Of a stretch of 64,000 bases of DNA, positions 27,600 to 37,500 are shown in pieces. The stretch lies in assembly GCA_965220365.1 (NCBI GenBank), contig OZ244823.1:2604001-2668000 (forward strand), written 5' to 3'. Numbering within the stretch: position 1 is the first letter of the stretch; every line of letters begins with the position of its first letter. The notes below the pieces were generated by a model, which was given only the letters and a program-made list of their open reading frames with translations, did no database searches and was not told the DNA's origin. This DNA is from Bin80 sp965220365. GTDB lineage: Bacteria > Bacteroidota > Rhodothermia > Rhodothermales > Bin80. A program made the position numbers and the translations under genes.

Positions 27600-30500
27600 A
27601 TGAAAATTTTTTGTACTGCTTGTCTTGCTGCACTCCTGCTAGTTGTATCCCCCTTGGCTGCTGCAGCACAAACTGACGATGTTGAATCTCGTCCGACAGT
27701 CACCGTAACCGATAGTGATATCGATGTCGGCGATGTCGTTCGATGGACTTCCGATAATGTATATATCTTGGACGGTCTCGTTGTCGTTGAAGATGGAGCC
27801 CAATTGCATATTGAGGCAGGAACCGTAGTTAAAGCGGAAGACGGAACCGGAGCAGATGCGTCTGCACTCGTGATCGCCCGCGGCGGAAAAATATTTGCCG
27901 AAGGGACCCCTACGCAGCCCATCATCTTCACCTCAGTCCAGGATCTTATCTCCAGCGCAGATTTGCTCACCTATGAAGATCGCGGACTCTGGGGCGGGCT
28001 CGTTATCCTGGGCCATGCAACAACCAATAACCCCGGAGATGCTGCTGGCGATTATAAAGAGATTGAAGGGGTGAACGAACTCGTCCCCGATGGGGATACC
28101 CGTGCAGAATATGGCGGAGACAAGGATGATGATAATTCCGGTGTCATTCGTTACGCATCTATCCGTCATACCGGAATTAATATCGGCGAATCGGATGGCA
28201 ATGAAATCCAGGGCTTAACCTTGGGTGGTGTCGGAGCCGGTACTGTACTTGAGCACATTGAGGTCTATGCCAGTGGTGACGATGGCGTAGAGTTCTTTGG
28301 TGGCACCGTTAACCTTAAGTACTTCGTGAGTATTTTCAATTCTGATGATGCCGTTGACTGGGACCAGGGCTGGCGCGGAAAAGGACAATTCTGGTTTGTA
28401 CTCCAGGCACCCGATAAAACTGGTGCTGCTGCTGAGCAGGATGGTGCAGGAGGAGATGAGTTCTTCAAACCCTACGCGATCCCACGAATCTACAATGTTA
28501 CCTACGTCGGTGCTGGATCGGATGCTTCCCCCGAATCAGATCGTGGTGAAATGCTCATGTTCCGGGATAATACGGGCGGATTTTATCATAACTCAATCTT
28601 CACCCAATTCAACACGGGTAAGGGAGGACATGCACTCCAGATTGAGGACATTGATAACACCGGAAGTAAGACGGAAGACAGTCGGCAACGGTTTGAAGCA
28701 GGTGATCTTGGACTGACCCACAATATCTGGTGGGACTTTGGAGCCGGACCTGAACTTAGCTCTTGGATTGCAGGCTCCGATCAGGGATTTGTAGCCGCTG
28801 TGGTTACTTACCTTGCATCCAATGGCAATACCGCAGTAGATCCACAGCTACGAGGAATTGAACGTGGCACTGAAGGAACTGGAATGCTTGACCCAAGGCC
28901 CCATGCCGGGAGCCCCGCATTTACCAATCCTAGGGCTAACTACCCTGAGAATGATGCTTTCTTCTCTACGACCGACTATATCGGTGCCTTTGGCCGTGCA
29001 AATTGGTTGCATGGATGGACTGCCCTCTACGAACTCGGATACATCGAAATGTCTGGAGATGTTGAATCTCGTCCGACTGTAACCATAACCGATAGCGATA
29101 TCAATGCCGACGATATAGTTCAATGGACTGCTGATAATGTTTATGTGCTGGACGGCCTCGTTATTGTTGAGGATGGTGCGGAGTTGCATATTGATGCAGG
29201 AACCGTAATTAAAGCGGAAGACGGAACCGGGGCAGATGCATCTGCACTTGTGATTGCCCGCGGCGGAAAAATATTTGCCGAAGGGACCCCTACGCAACCC
29301 ATCATATTTACCTCGGTCCAGGATCTTATCTCCAGCGCAGATTTGCTCACCTACGAAGATCGCGGCCTTTGGGGTGGGCTCGTCATGCTGGGCCATGCAA
29401 CAACCAATAACCCCGGAGATGCCGCTGGCGATTATAAAGAGATTGAAGGGGTGAACGAACTCGTCCCCGATGGGGATACCCGTGCGGAATATGGCGGAAA
29501 CAATGACGATGACAATTCCGGTGTCATTCGTTATGCATCCATCCGCCATACCGGAATTAATATCGGCGAATCAGATGGTAACGAGATTCAAGGGCTCACT
29601 CTGGGTGGCGTTGGAGCCGGTACTGTACTTGAGCATATTGAGGTCTATGCCAGTGGAGACGATGGCGTAGAGTTCTTTGGTGGCACCGTCGATCTCAAAT
29701 ACTTCGTGAGCGTCTTCAATTCTGATGATGCCGTAGACTGGGACCAGGGTTGGCGTGGAAAAGGACAATTCTGGTTTGTGCTCCAAGCACCAGACAAAGC
29801 TGGTGCTGCTGCTGAACAGGATGGTGCAGGAGGAGATGAGTTCTTCAAACCCTACGCGATCCCACGAATCTACAATGTTACCTACGTCGGTGCTGGATCG
29901 GATGCTTCCCCCGAATCAGATCGTGGTGAAATGCTCATGTTCCGGGATAATACGGGCGGGTTCTATCATAATTCAATCTTCACCCAGTTTAATACGGGCA
30001 AGGGAGGCCATGCACTCCAAATTGAAGACATTGATAACACCGGAAGTAAGACAGAAGACAGTCGGCAACGGTTTGAGGCAGGTGATCTTGGACTGACCCA
30101 CAATATCTGGTGGGACTTTGGGGCCGGACCTGAACTTAGCTCCTGGATTGCAGGCTCTGATCAGGGATTTGTAACCGTTGTGCTTGCCTACCTTGCAGCC
30201 AACGGCAACACCGCAGTGGATCCAGAGCTACGAGGAATTGAACGTGGCACGGAAGGAACTGGATCGCTTGATCCAAGACCACATAATCGCACAGCCGCAT
30301 TCACGCTTCCAAGAGCCGCCCTCCCCTCTGGTGATCATTTCTTTTCGTGGGCCAACTATATCGGCGCCTTTGGTAAGGAAAACTGGCTGCTGGGATGGAC
30401 TGCCCTTGATGAACTCGGATATGTAGGTAATATTCCAACTTCCATTGAGCAGCTTGTCGCAGAAGAAATACCCTCTGAGATTGCACTGGAACAGAACTAT

Positions 30501-30737
30501 CCGAACCCATTCAATCCCAGTACCGTGATTGAATTTGATCTAGACCGAGCACAGCATGTAACTCTTGGAGTGTACGACCTTACGGGCCGGCAAGTAGCTC
30601 AGTTGATCAATGCTCCAAAAACAGTGGGAACTTATCGTGTAGCATTTGACGGAAGTCAACTCACAAGCGGATTGTATATTTACCAACTGCGGACCGAGAA
30701 CCAAGTGCTGACCCGTAAAATGATGCTACTCAAATAA
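27600..30737 (+). CDS. T9SS-exported beta-helix-like protein with internal tandem duplication
   Basis: This is a roughly 1,045-residue secreted protein. ATG 27600 gives a signal peptide (MKIFCTACLAALLLVV, ending AAAAQ). Two nearly identical halves of about 455 residues follow (about 27690-29058 and 29059-30430), each beginning DVESRPTVT and containing KAEDGTGADASALVIARGG, then RGLWGGLV and DDGVEFFGGTV. The C-terminus is a T9SS type A sorting domain (LEQNYPNPFNPST to RKMMLLK). Single-unit relatives are common beside TonB receptors in Bacteroidota; the fused double form is the odd feature. Acidic DxD-rich loops suggest metal binding (inference). It probably forms an operon with the upstream receptor. 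Confidence 0.83.
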   Translation: MKIFCTACLAALLLVVSPLAAAAQTDDVESRPTVTVTDSDIDVGDVVRWTSDNVYILDGLVVVEDGAQLHIEAGTVVKAEDGTGADASALVIARGGKIFAEGTPTQPIIFTSVQDLISSADLLTYEDRGLWGGLVILGHATTNNPGDAAGDYKEIEGVNELVPDGDTRAEYGGDKDDDNSGVIRYASIRHTGINIGESDGNEIQGLTLGGVGAGTVLEHIEVYASGDDGVEFFGGTVNLKYFVSIFNSDDAVDWDQGWRGKGQFWFVLQAPDKTGAAAEQDGAGGDEFFKPYAIPRIYNVTYVGAGSDASPESDRGEMLMFRDNTGGFYHNSIFTQFNTGKGGHALQIEDIDNTGSKTEDSRQRFEAGDLGLTHNIWWDFGAGPELSSWIAGSDQGFVAAVVTYLASNGNTAVDPQLRGIERGTEGTGMLDPRPHAGSPAFTNPRANYPENDAFFSTTDYIGAFGRANWLHGWTALYELGYIEMSGDVESRPTVTITDSDINADDIVQWTADNVYVLDGLVIVEDGAELHIDAGTVIKAEDGTGADASALVIARGGKIFAEGTPTQPIIFTSVQDLISSADLLTYEDRGLWGGLVMLGHATTNNPGDAAGDYKEIEGVNELVPDGDTRAEYGGNNDDDNSGVIRYASIRHTGINIGESDGNEIQGLTLGGVGAGTVLEHIEVYASGDDGVEFFGGTVDLKYFVSVFNSDDAVDWDQGWRGKGQFWFVLQAPDKAGAAAEQDGAGGDEFFKPYAIPRIYNVTYVGAGSDASPESDRGEMLMFRDNTGGFYHNSIFTQFNTGKGGHALQIEDIDNTGSKTEDSRQRFEAGDLGLTHNIWWDFGAGPELSSWIAGSDQGFVTVVLAYLAANGNTAVDPELRGIERGTEGTGSLDPRPHNRTAAFTLPRAALPSGDHFFSWANYIGAFGKENWLLGWTALDELGYVGNIPTSIEQLVAEEIPSEIALEQNYPNPFNPSTVIEFDLDRAQHVTLGVYDLTGRQVAQLINAPKTVGTYRVAFDGSQLTSGLYIYQLRTENQVLTRKMMLLK

Positions 30738-30761
30738 GGCAGAAAATCTGTATGGCATAAG

Positions 30762-30800
30762 AAAGGCCGGGTTTCTCCCGTGTGAGGAGTCCGGCCTTTT
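30762..30800 (+). terminator. Rho-independent terminator
   Basis: AAAGGCCGG (30762-30770) pairs with CCGGCCTTT (30791-30799), and a T-run follows. It lies 25 bases after the stop of the duplicated exported protein and only 16 bases before the Na/Pi cotransporter ATG. That gene is therefore either expressed by partial readthrough or from a promoter overlapping the hairpin. Confidence 0.8.
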
Positions 30801-30815
30801 AATTCTATCTGCACC

Positions 30816-31967
30816 ATGTCAGAGACTACCCAGAAAAAACTTTCGGGGATCAAACGCCTCACTCCACTGCTCCCGGTACTTGGATTACTAGGCGTGTTGT
30901 TTTGCTTTTTTGTAAGCCTAGAACTCATGGGAACCTCCATGAAGCTCCTGGGCGAAGGATTTGCAGCACAACTGATTGAGACGACGAGTAATCCATTTGT
31001 TGCACTCTTTATCGGGATCCTTGCTACCTCCTTAGTTCAAAGCTCCTCAACAGTCACCTCTCTGGCAGTATCCGCAGTGGCTGGTGGAGGCCTTACCGTT
31101 GCAGGTGCAATTCCAATCGTTCTCGGAGCAAATGTTGGCACCAGCGTAACAAATACGATCGTTTCATTAGGCCACATTGCAAGAAAGGATGAATTCGGTA
31201 GAGCGATGGGGGCAGCGACGGTTCATGATTTTTTTAATCTACTGGCCGTCATACTCTTTTTTCCTCTTGAGCTGGCCTTCGGGTTTCTATCGAAATCATC
31301 TGCCGCCCTCACAGAAGGAGTTACAGGTGTAGGTGGAGCGGAGCTATTCGACTTTGTCGGTCAAATGACTGCACCAGTTGTAGATAGCCTGGTTCAGTTG
31401 ATGCTGAGTTCAGGCGTACTCGTGCTGATCCTCGGAGTGCTGTTACTATTTCTATCCCTACGCTATCTGGTCGTCCTCCTGCGATCATTGTTTCTTGGCC
31501 GTTCCGAACGGCTCATTAATAAGTATCTATTTGGGCCGGCTCCCATAGCTTTGGCATTTGGCACACTCGTAACCATCATGGTACAGAGTTCCTCTATTAC
31601 AACCTCCATCACCGTCCCGTTGGTTGGTGCAGGCATTGTTACCGTTTCGCAAATTTTCCCCTTTGTGTTAGGTGCAAATATCGGCACGACCATTACCGCG
31701 TTACTCGCCGCTCTTGTTCTGGCAAGTGGAGGTGATACACTCGGGATTGCTGCTCTACAAGTGGCCCTTGCTCACCTGATCTTCAATTGTTGCGGCGTAC
31801 TCGCTTTCCTTCCAGTTAAAAAAATGCGAGAAATTCCAATTATGATGGCCAAGCACTTGGGGGCATTGGTTGTGAAAAATCGTGCATGGGCTGCCGTGTA
31901 TCTTGGTTGTATTTTCTTTGTGATCCCTCTTTTAGTCATTCTCTTCACACGCAATCTCAACTTCTAA
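30816..31967 (+). CDS. Na+/phosphate cotransporter, PNaS (NptA/YjbB) family
   Basis: This 383-residue inner-membrane protein imports (or may export) inorganic phosphate with sodium. The family's two inverted-repeat signatures are present: LVQSSSTVTS at about residues 73-82 and MVQSSSITTSIT at about 252-263, each followed by a GANVGTS or GANIGTT loop. About eight to nine hydrophobic segments are visible. The C-terminal PhoU-like domain found in some relatives is absent. It follows the terminator after the receptor and exported-protein pair, and lies near ppk1 and ppk2, which strengthens a phosphate theme for the locus. Confidence 0.9.
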   Translation: MSETTQKKLSGIKRLTPLLPVLGLLGVLFCFFVSLELMGTSMKLLGEGFAAQLIETTSNPFVALFIGILATSLVQSSSTVTSLAVSAVAGGGLTVAGAIPIVLGANVGTSVTNTIVSLGHIARKDEFGRAMGAATVHDFFNLLAVILFFPLELAFGFLSKSSAALTEGVTGVGGAELFDFVGQMTAPVVDSLVQLMLSSGVLVLILGVLLLFLSLRYLVVLLRSLFLGRSERLINKYLFGPAPIALAFGTLVTIMVQSSSITTSITVPLVGAGIVTVSQIFPFVLGANIGTTITALLAALVLASGGDTLGIAALQVALAHLIFNCCGVLAFLPVKKMREIPIMMAKHLGALVVKNRAWAAVYLGCIFFVIPLLVILFTRNLNF

Positions 31968-32031
31968 ATTGCCAACCCTCTGCAATGAACATTCATCCCC
32001 GAGGGAGTAGTTGAAACTATTGCTGCTTGTC

Positions 32032-32054
32032 TCAGCGACCGAGTGAGTCGCTGA
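32032..32054. terminator. Hairpin between convergent genes
   Basis: TCAGCGAC (32032-32039) pairs with GTCGCTGA (32047-32054) around a seven-base loop, 65 bases after the Na/Pi gene stop. No T-run follows, so its role as a terminator is uncertain. Confidence 0.35.
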
Positions 32055-32110
32055 CCGAACCGTGCTCATCTAAATCTAGATGGGGATTCTACGGCTAACA
32101 GATTCTTTTT

Positions 32111-32647
32111 TTACCACTCTTTCCGGTCACGGAGATTCGTGATATGTGCAATATGGTGAAGCCCGTGCCATGCATAAATAATCAGAAAATCCTGGCAGGA
32201 GCGGATTCCATCTTCGGGGTGATCGACCTGACATCCCCAGTCACTATCATCCATCGCCCGCATCAGCCTACACCACCGACTATGCAGTGCGTCCAATAAT
32301 GCAAGTGATTCCTCCACCGGACCGCCACATGCATCTGGCAAAAGTGCCCAGCTATCCTGATCATAGGCCTTAATCTTCGGAAGATCTTCGGTTAGCGCCC
32401 ATCTAAAACGGATATATGCATTTAGGTGGCTATCTGCAATATGATGTACGAGTTGCCGGACCGTCCAGCCGTCGGGGCGATACGGAGTCTCCAATTGATT
32501 GTCATTTAATCCTGCTACTGCCTGTCGCAGGAGTGCTGGAGCGGATGCAATCTCATCAACACGATTCTTTCGCTCCGAACTAGAAATTTCCTTCAGCAAT
32601 TTCGGAGTTCCGATGGGATAACGTAACGGGTCAAGTACTGCCATCAA
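32111..32647 (-). CDS. DinB/YfiT-type metal-dependent protein (bacillithiol transferase-like)
   Basis: This 178-residue four-helix-bundle protein is of the YfiT/BstA group within the DinB superfamily. Visible signatures are RYPIG near the N-terminus, YRPDGWTVRQLVHHIADSH (His 68, 69 and 74) and YAWHGLHHIAH (His 161, 164, 165 and 168), which supply the usual three-histidine metal site. Relatives in Bacillota transfer bacillithiol to electrophiles; many Bacteroidota also make bacillithiol-like thiols, so a detoxification role is plausible but inferred. Two adjacent Met codons make the start ambiguous by one residue. It is flanked by a small ISL3 relic just upstream. Confidence 0.85.
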   Translation of the reverse strand: MMAVLDPLRYPIGTPKLLKEISSSERKNRVDEIASAPALLRQAVAGLNDNQLETPYRPDGWTVRQLVHHIADSHLNAYIRFRWALTEDLPKIKAYDQDSWALLPDACGGPVEESLALLDALHSRWCRLMRAMDDSDWGCQVDHPEDGIRSCQDFLIIYAWHGLHHIAHITNLRDRKEW

Positions 32648-32667
32648 GAATAATCTGTTAGTTTTCG

Positions 32668-33017
32668 GGTTCTACCGGCATTTGTATGGAATGATTAAAT
32701 TTCGGTTTTTCACTGAACCGACTGAGGGTTTGCATGGAGCGTGATACGGTTGTTGATGCTTTGCCCCCGAACCAGTTTATGATTCAAGGATGACGGGCGC
32801 ATTGATAAGCTGTTGGTTTACGAGCACAATCAGTGTCAAGAGAGTGTTCTATGCAATTTGTTATGAATCATCCAATGCCAGAGCCGAGCAACTCAACGGA
32901 AAGATTCAAGCGGTAAAAGCCATCAAACAAAGGGACAGAAGATCCGAAAACTTTGAATCTGCGATCTTCTTCCTTCACGGGGAGTCAGAACTTTATCCAC
33001 AACAATGCCGGTAGAAC
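32668..33017. mobile_element. MITE-like internally deleted ISL3-family element, 350 bp
   Basis: Terminal inverted repeats GGTTCTACCGGCA (32668-32680) and TGCCGGTAGAACC (33005-33017) are perfect. A perfect eight-base target duplication AGTTTTCG lies at 32660-32667 and 33018-33025. Inside, only the last roughly 48 codons of an ISL3-type transposase remain. The termini differ from those of the two complete ISL3 copies here, so it derives from another ISL3 member. Confidence 0.88.
32868..33014 (+). pseudogene. C-terminal fragment of ISL3-family transposase
   Basis: The translation SSNARAEQLNGKIQAVK, then RSENFESAIFFLHGE, matches the C-terminal catalytic Glu region of ISL3 transposases (compare NGPAESINSRIKTVK and ERFATAIYFHLGG in the complete copies). 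Nothing of the N-terminal or central parts remains. It ends three bases before the right tip of the element. Confidence 0.85.
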
Positions 33018-33132
33018 CAGTTTTCGTTTACTCACTCCTATGTTGCATCAAAGCACAAAGATATCATAGGATTCTAGGTTCCTCCGCCGGGCCTTATCAT
33101 GCTGGTACTTCATCAAACTCGCAATTCTTATG

Positions 33133-33145
33133 GGTTCTACCGGCC
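33133..33145 (+). repeat. Solitary ISL3-like terminus
   Basis: GGTTCTACCGGCC matches 12 of 13 bases of the terminus of the 350-bp element next door, but has no partner within reach. It may be the remaining end of a second decayed element. Confidence 0.4.
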
Positions 33146-33190
33146 TTTTTTTTCTTACCTGATGGATGAGATCCCACATATATCCTGCCT

Positions 33191-33880
33191 CTATATATCT
33201 CCTTCCGCTGGCCTAAGTAATAATTCCTCAACAACAGTACGGGAACTTAGCCTCCATGTGTCAACGACGCAACGGGCAACATCCTCTGGAGGCATAAACC
33301 GATCTTCTGGTAACGTGGTCCCAGCCCAGCTTGATGTGAGCGTAGCCCCTGGAAGAATTGTTGTAATCCGCACGCCTGTGTCAAGCGTCTCAGCCCGAAT
33401 CGCTCTAGCAAGTCCAAGCAACCCATGCTTTGCTGAACAATATGCAGATGCACCTGCATAACCCTTTATAGATGCTACGGATCCCATAAAGAATACATGA
33501 CCCGATTTGGCTGCGATCATGGTCGGAAGCAGGTTTCTTGTAACCAAGAAGCCTCCGGTCAGATTTGATTCAATCTGCTCCTTAAAAAAATCCGGCACGG
33601 TTTCTAGAAATGGCTTTGCTACAAAATGCCCGGCATTGTTGACCAGCACATCTGGGGGTGATTGAAATCTTTCACGGATCTCATCACAGGCACTCTCTAC
33701 CCGGGCCTCATTAGTGATATCACATATTAATGGGTGAGCTTTTGTAGAATTTGCTATTGCCTCTAAACGGGGTTTAGAACGCCCGATCAGAATCATCTCA
33801 TGGATGCCGTCCTGATAAAAAGATTCGGCGATTGCAGTGCCAATACCGCTACTAGCACCAGTGATTACAATTTTGGCCAT
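33191..33880 (-). CDS. Short-chain dehydrogenase/reductase (SDR)
   Basis: This 229-residue NAD(P)-dependent oxidoreductase has a Rossmann fold. The nucleotide-binding motif TGASSGIG is at residues 7-14 and NNAG at 81-84. The catalytic Ser is in GSVAS (134), and Tyr147 and Lys151 are in YCSAK. The family is the classical SDR type; substrate is unknown. The arginine after the first strand (IGRSKPR) suggests NADP preference (inference). It stands alone on the minus strand. Confidence 0.9.
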   Translation of the reverse strand: MAKIVITGASSGIGTAIAESFYQDGIHEMILIGRSKPRLEAIANSTKAHPLICDITNEARVESACDEIRERFQSPPDVLVNNAGHFVAKPFLETVPDFFKEQIESNLTGGFLVTRNLLPTMIAAKSGHVFFMGSVASIKGYAGASAYCSAKHGLLGLARAIRAETLDTGVRITTILPGATLTSSWAGTTLPEDRFMPPEDVARCVVDTWRLSSRTVVEELLLRPAEGDI

Positions 33881-34513
33881 AACGTAAATGTTTGCAAATG
33901 TGAATTGCCTGACGACCTGTTTTGATGATAGGCGATAGATTCAAATTTACGAAATATTGAACGAACCCCCTCTTCTCCGCTGAAAAACAGATTTCCCTAC
34001 GGGGCTGTCGGGGATGTCTCGAAGTTGGTTGGGTTTGGGGCACAATTACGTCAACTGTAGGATTTTCTGAGTTCATTTTGGCGTATAGTGCCCAACTGGG
34101 CGGATCTTGGAGCTGGGAGGGATTTTACTGGGAGCGCCCTGTTCGGACGAATGTTCGGTGATCTGCTGGGATGGGTTGGTTTTCTGCGGCGGATATCGAA
34201 GGCTATGACTGACGTATTGAGATTTTCGTTGCTCTGCCTCCGTGCAGGGAGCTTCCATGGCGAAGCTCTCAACTCCTGCGACGGCATCCTTATCTGCCGC
34301 CGGCCCCCTGCAAACTTTTTTGGACACTTTTTCAGAAGTCCGGGTGCATGCGATCGAATGGATCTGAAGTCCTGCCAATACCATCGCGTCGAATAGATTA
34401 TACTGTCCTCAGTCTCGATCACCGGCTGTGACCAGAATGTATTGATTTGCCAAAAGGCCTCCACTGCCAATGGATTTGATGGGTTCCACCGGATGCGTTC
34501 CGTGCAGCACAGG
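33881..34513. other. Intergenic stretch with no gene recognised
   Basis: A 633-base gap between the SDR gene and the 3' end of the giant surface-protein gene. Frames of 102-139 codons exist on both strands (34088-34396 plus, 34051-34470 minus) but neither resembles a protein family or has a clear start context. Confidence 0.5.
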
Positions 34514-37500
34514 CTAATATCTCAGCGATCCCTGCACATTCACGCCAACATTTCCGAGTGCTGCATCCCGAACCTGTGCCAGGCCAGATAAAGAGAATCT
34601 CACCTGCTCCCACGGATGGAATTCCCCTCCTACCCGGTACATCATGCCCTGCTGTAGCTGGGTCATCCCCACAACAGACCGGAACGTGCCCTCTTTCCAG
34701 GGAATCCCATAGCCCAGTTCCAGTTCGGTCCGGCGCGGATTTGCTCCACTCTGCACTGCATCCAGGATCGTCTGCTGCCGATACATGGACATCCCCTGAG
34801 CCCGCCCCCATGACGGACGCAGCCGCATCATCAGTCCTTTGGATCCACCCCCCACCTGCAGCGACCCGGACAAGCCCCACTCGGTGAACCCGTCTGCGGT
34901 ATGCAGGACCAGCCGCTGGGTGTGGACCTCTGCCCGCAGGCGCCATGCCGGATAGGCCACGCGCAGGCCACCGCCGAGCTCCAGACCGATGCCGGTCTCT
35001 GCACTGCCTCCATCCTGCCGCACATTTGCCTCAATATAGGGACGCAGATCGCTCGTGATCCGTGCACTGGCTTCCAGACCTGCCCTTACCCGATAGACCT
35101 CTGCAGTAATGTCATGTTCTGCAATCGTGGCATCCGTCACCAGCACATCACCCTGATAGCTCAGCCCTATCGCCCCCCTTGATGCCAGATTCCCCCGAAC
35201 CCCCATTGAACCAAATCTCGACACCAGATCGCCGTTGAGCTCCAATACCTCAGCCGTGCCACGCCCGGCTCCCGCACTCAGCCATACATCCATCCCCCGA
35301 CGTGTATACGATACATACGGATAGACCCCCGTCAACGCCGCCATGATCTCGCCAGACTGCTGATGCACCTCAAACGATCCCTCTCCCTGACTATGGGCCA
35401 GAAGCACACCGGCAAGCCATCCGGTCCCCCATCGATAGTCCGCCCCGAACATTCCGGTGGTGACTTCTCCAGAGAGCGTCAATGGACTACGACTATTGAA
35501 CTGACGGAATGCGCCACGACCCCATACACCGAACGAGCCACGAGCCAGCGGCCTGCTCTGCGACACGCGGCATCCCGACAACAACTCGCCCAGAGATGGA
35601 TCCCATCTCGAATGCCAGAGGTAGGTGGTCTCTGCCCGCTGCATCGCACCGCATGCAGCCCCGTCGGCGGGGGAGCGGAACCGGTCGCCGAGCGCCTCGA
35701 CGATCTGGACCGAGACCGTCCGCACAAACCGCGCCGTATACGCTTGCAGAACTCCCTCACTGACCGTCGTGGACTCCTCAATGGTCGCCACCCCCACCGC
35801 TTTGGTAATCTCCGCATTCTTTGCAGACACCAGATGCAGATGGAAGGTCTCTTCCCGCCAGTCCAGTCCATCCTTCAGGATGGGCACCGCAATCATGGCT
35901 TCCATCACTCCCGGAGCCAGAATGACCACCCCGGACGTGGCCTCATAGTCTTCGCCTGCCCGGGCGGTTCCGTCCTGCGTCCGGTATTCTGCCGACACCA
36001 TCGCAGGCTGCGGATGCGACAACACGACCCGGAACTGGACACGGCCCTCCTCCTCGCTGACCCGTGCATCGTCAACGCGAAGTTTGGCGCTCCCGTCATC
36101 GTCCTGAATCGTGCCGATGCCAACGCCGCGGCCAATTTCTGCATTCGTTGGATTCGACAGCGTGACGCTGAATGTCTCCTGCTCTTCTGGAATATCATCA
36201 TCCATGATTTCGATTTCAACCACGCCCCGGGTGGCACCAGGATCAAAGATTACAATCCCCTGGGATGCCGTATAATCATCCCCCGCCACTGCCGTTTGAT
36301 CGGACGTCGCATACCGTACCGTGACCGCCTCCTCGGCAGACCGGTTCAACTGAATGCGCAGCTGGAGACGCCCTTCGTTTTCAAGTCCGGCATCATTAAA
36401 GATGGAGATGCTCAGCGGCGCTTCATCGTTGTCAAGGATCGTGACCTGAGTCGTATGGGTCGCGTCGTAGCCCCCTCCGGTGGCCGTGAGGGTCAGCTCC
36501 ACCTCCTCATCATCATAGTCCGTATCCTCTTCCGCGGCGGTCAGCGTGACCGCCTGCGCCGTGTCCCAGGTGTCCGGGGTAAAGGTCAGTGAGGTCCGGT
36601 CCAGACGCAGATCCGTCCCCACGTGCCCACCAAGATCAACCATCACTTCGCCCGATGGCTCTGCCGACAGGGATACCCCGAGCACTTCCGCCTCGCCCTC
36701 TTCAATCTCAATCGCATCCGCGGCCACAATCTGCGCCTGATCATCGTCGATGATCGTCACACTGACCTCATGGGTGATCCCCGTATATTCCCCTCCGATG
36801 GCACTCAGGGTGAGCGTCACGGGGTCGTCCGCAAAATCATCGTCCTCGCCGGCGGTCAGCGTGATCGTCTGCTCCGTATCCCAGGTGTCGGGCGTAAAGG
36901 TCAGTTGGGTCGGGGAAACAATCAGGTCCTCCACGGCTTTCGGAACCGTCAGCGTCACCACACCGGAAGGCCGCTCCACCAGTGCAATCTCAATGGTGGT
37001 GGACTCCCCCTCTCGAACCGTTGTCCCAACCGGTGCCTTGATCCCCGGGTGATCATTTTCAATGATCGTGACCTGCATCGTTGCGGTGATGCCGGTGTAG
37101 CCTCCTCCGATCGCGTTCAGCGTCACCACCACCGGCTTATCATCCTCCCGATCCGGATCCTCGGCAGCACGGAGTGTCACCGGCTGCGGCTCCCGCCAGT
37201 TCTCCGGCGTGAAGGTTCGCCTGACGGGATCCAGTGTCAGATCCGTGCCCGCATGTCCTGTCAGATTGACCGTCACCTCACCCTCCGGCTCCGAGGTCAG
37301 CGAGAATGCAAACCCGTCCTCGCCTCCCTCCACGACCGATGCCGATGGTGGCACCGCAATCCCCGCCTGATCATTATCACGGATCGTCACGGTGACCGAC
37401 TCCGGATCCCCGCCCTCTACTTCGGAGGGCAATTCTCCGAACACCACCGTGAAGGTTTCGTCTCCCTCGGCAATATCATCGTCCGTGGTGGTGATCCGAT

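Noticed and set aside
34051..34470. Possible gene on either strand in the gap beside the giant gene
   Set aside because: Frames are short, have unusual composition, lack start context, and match no family I recognise.
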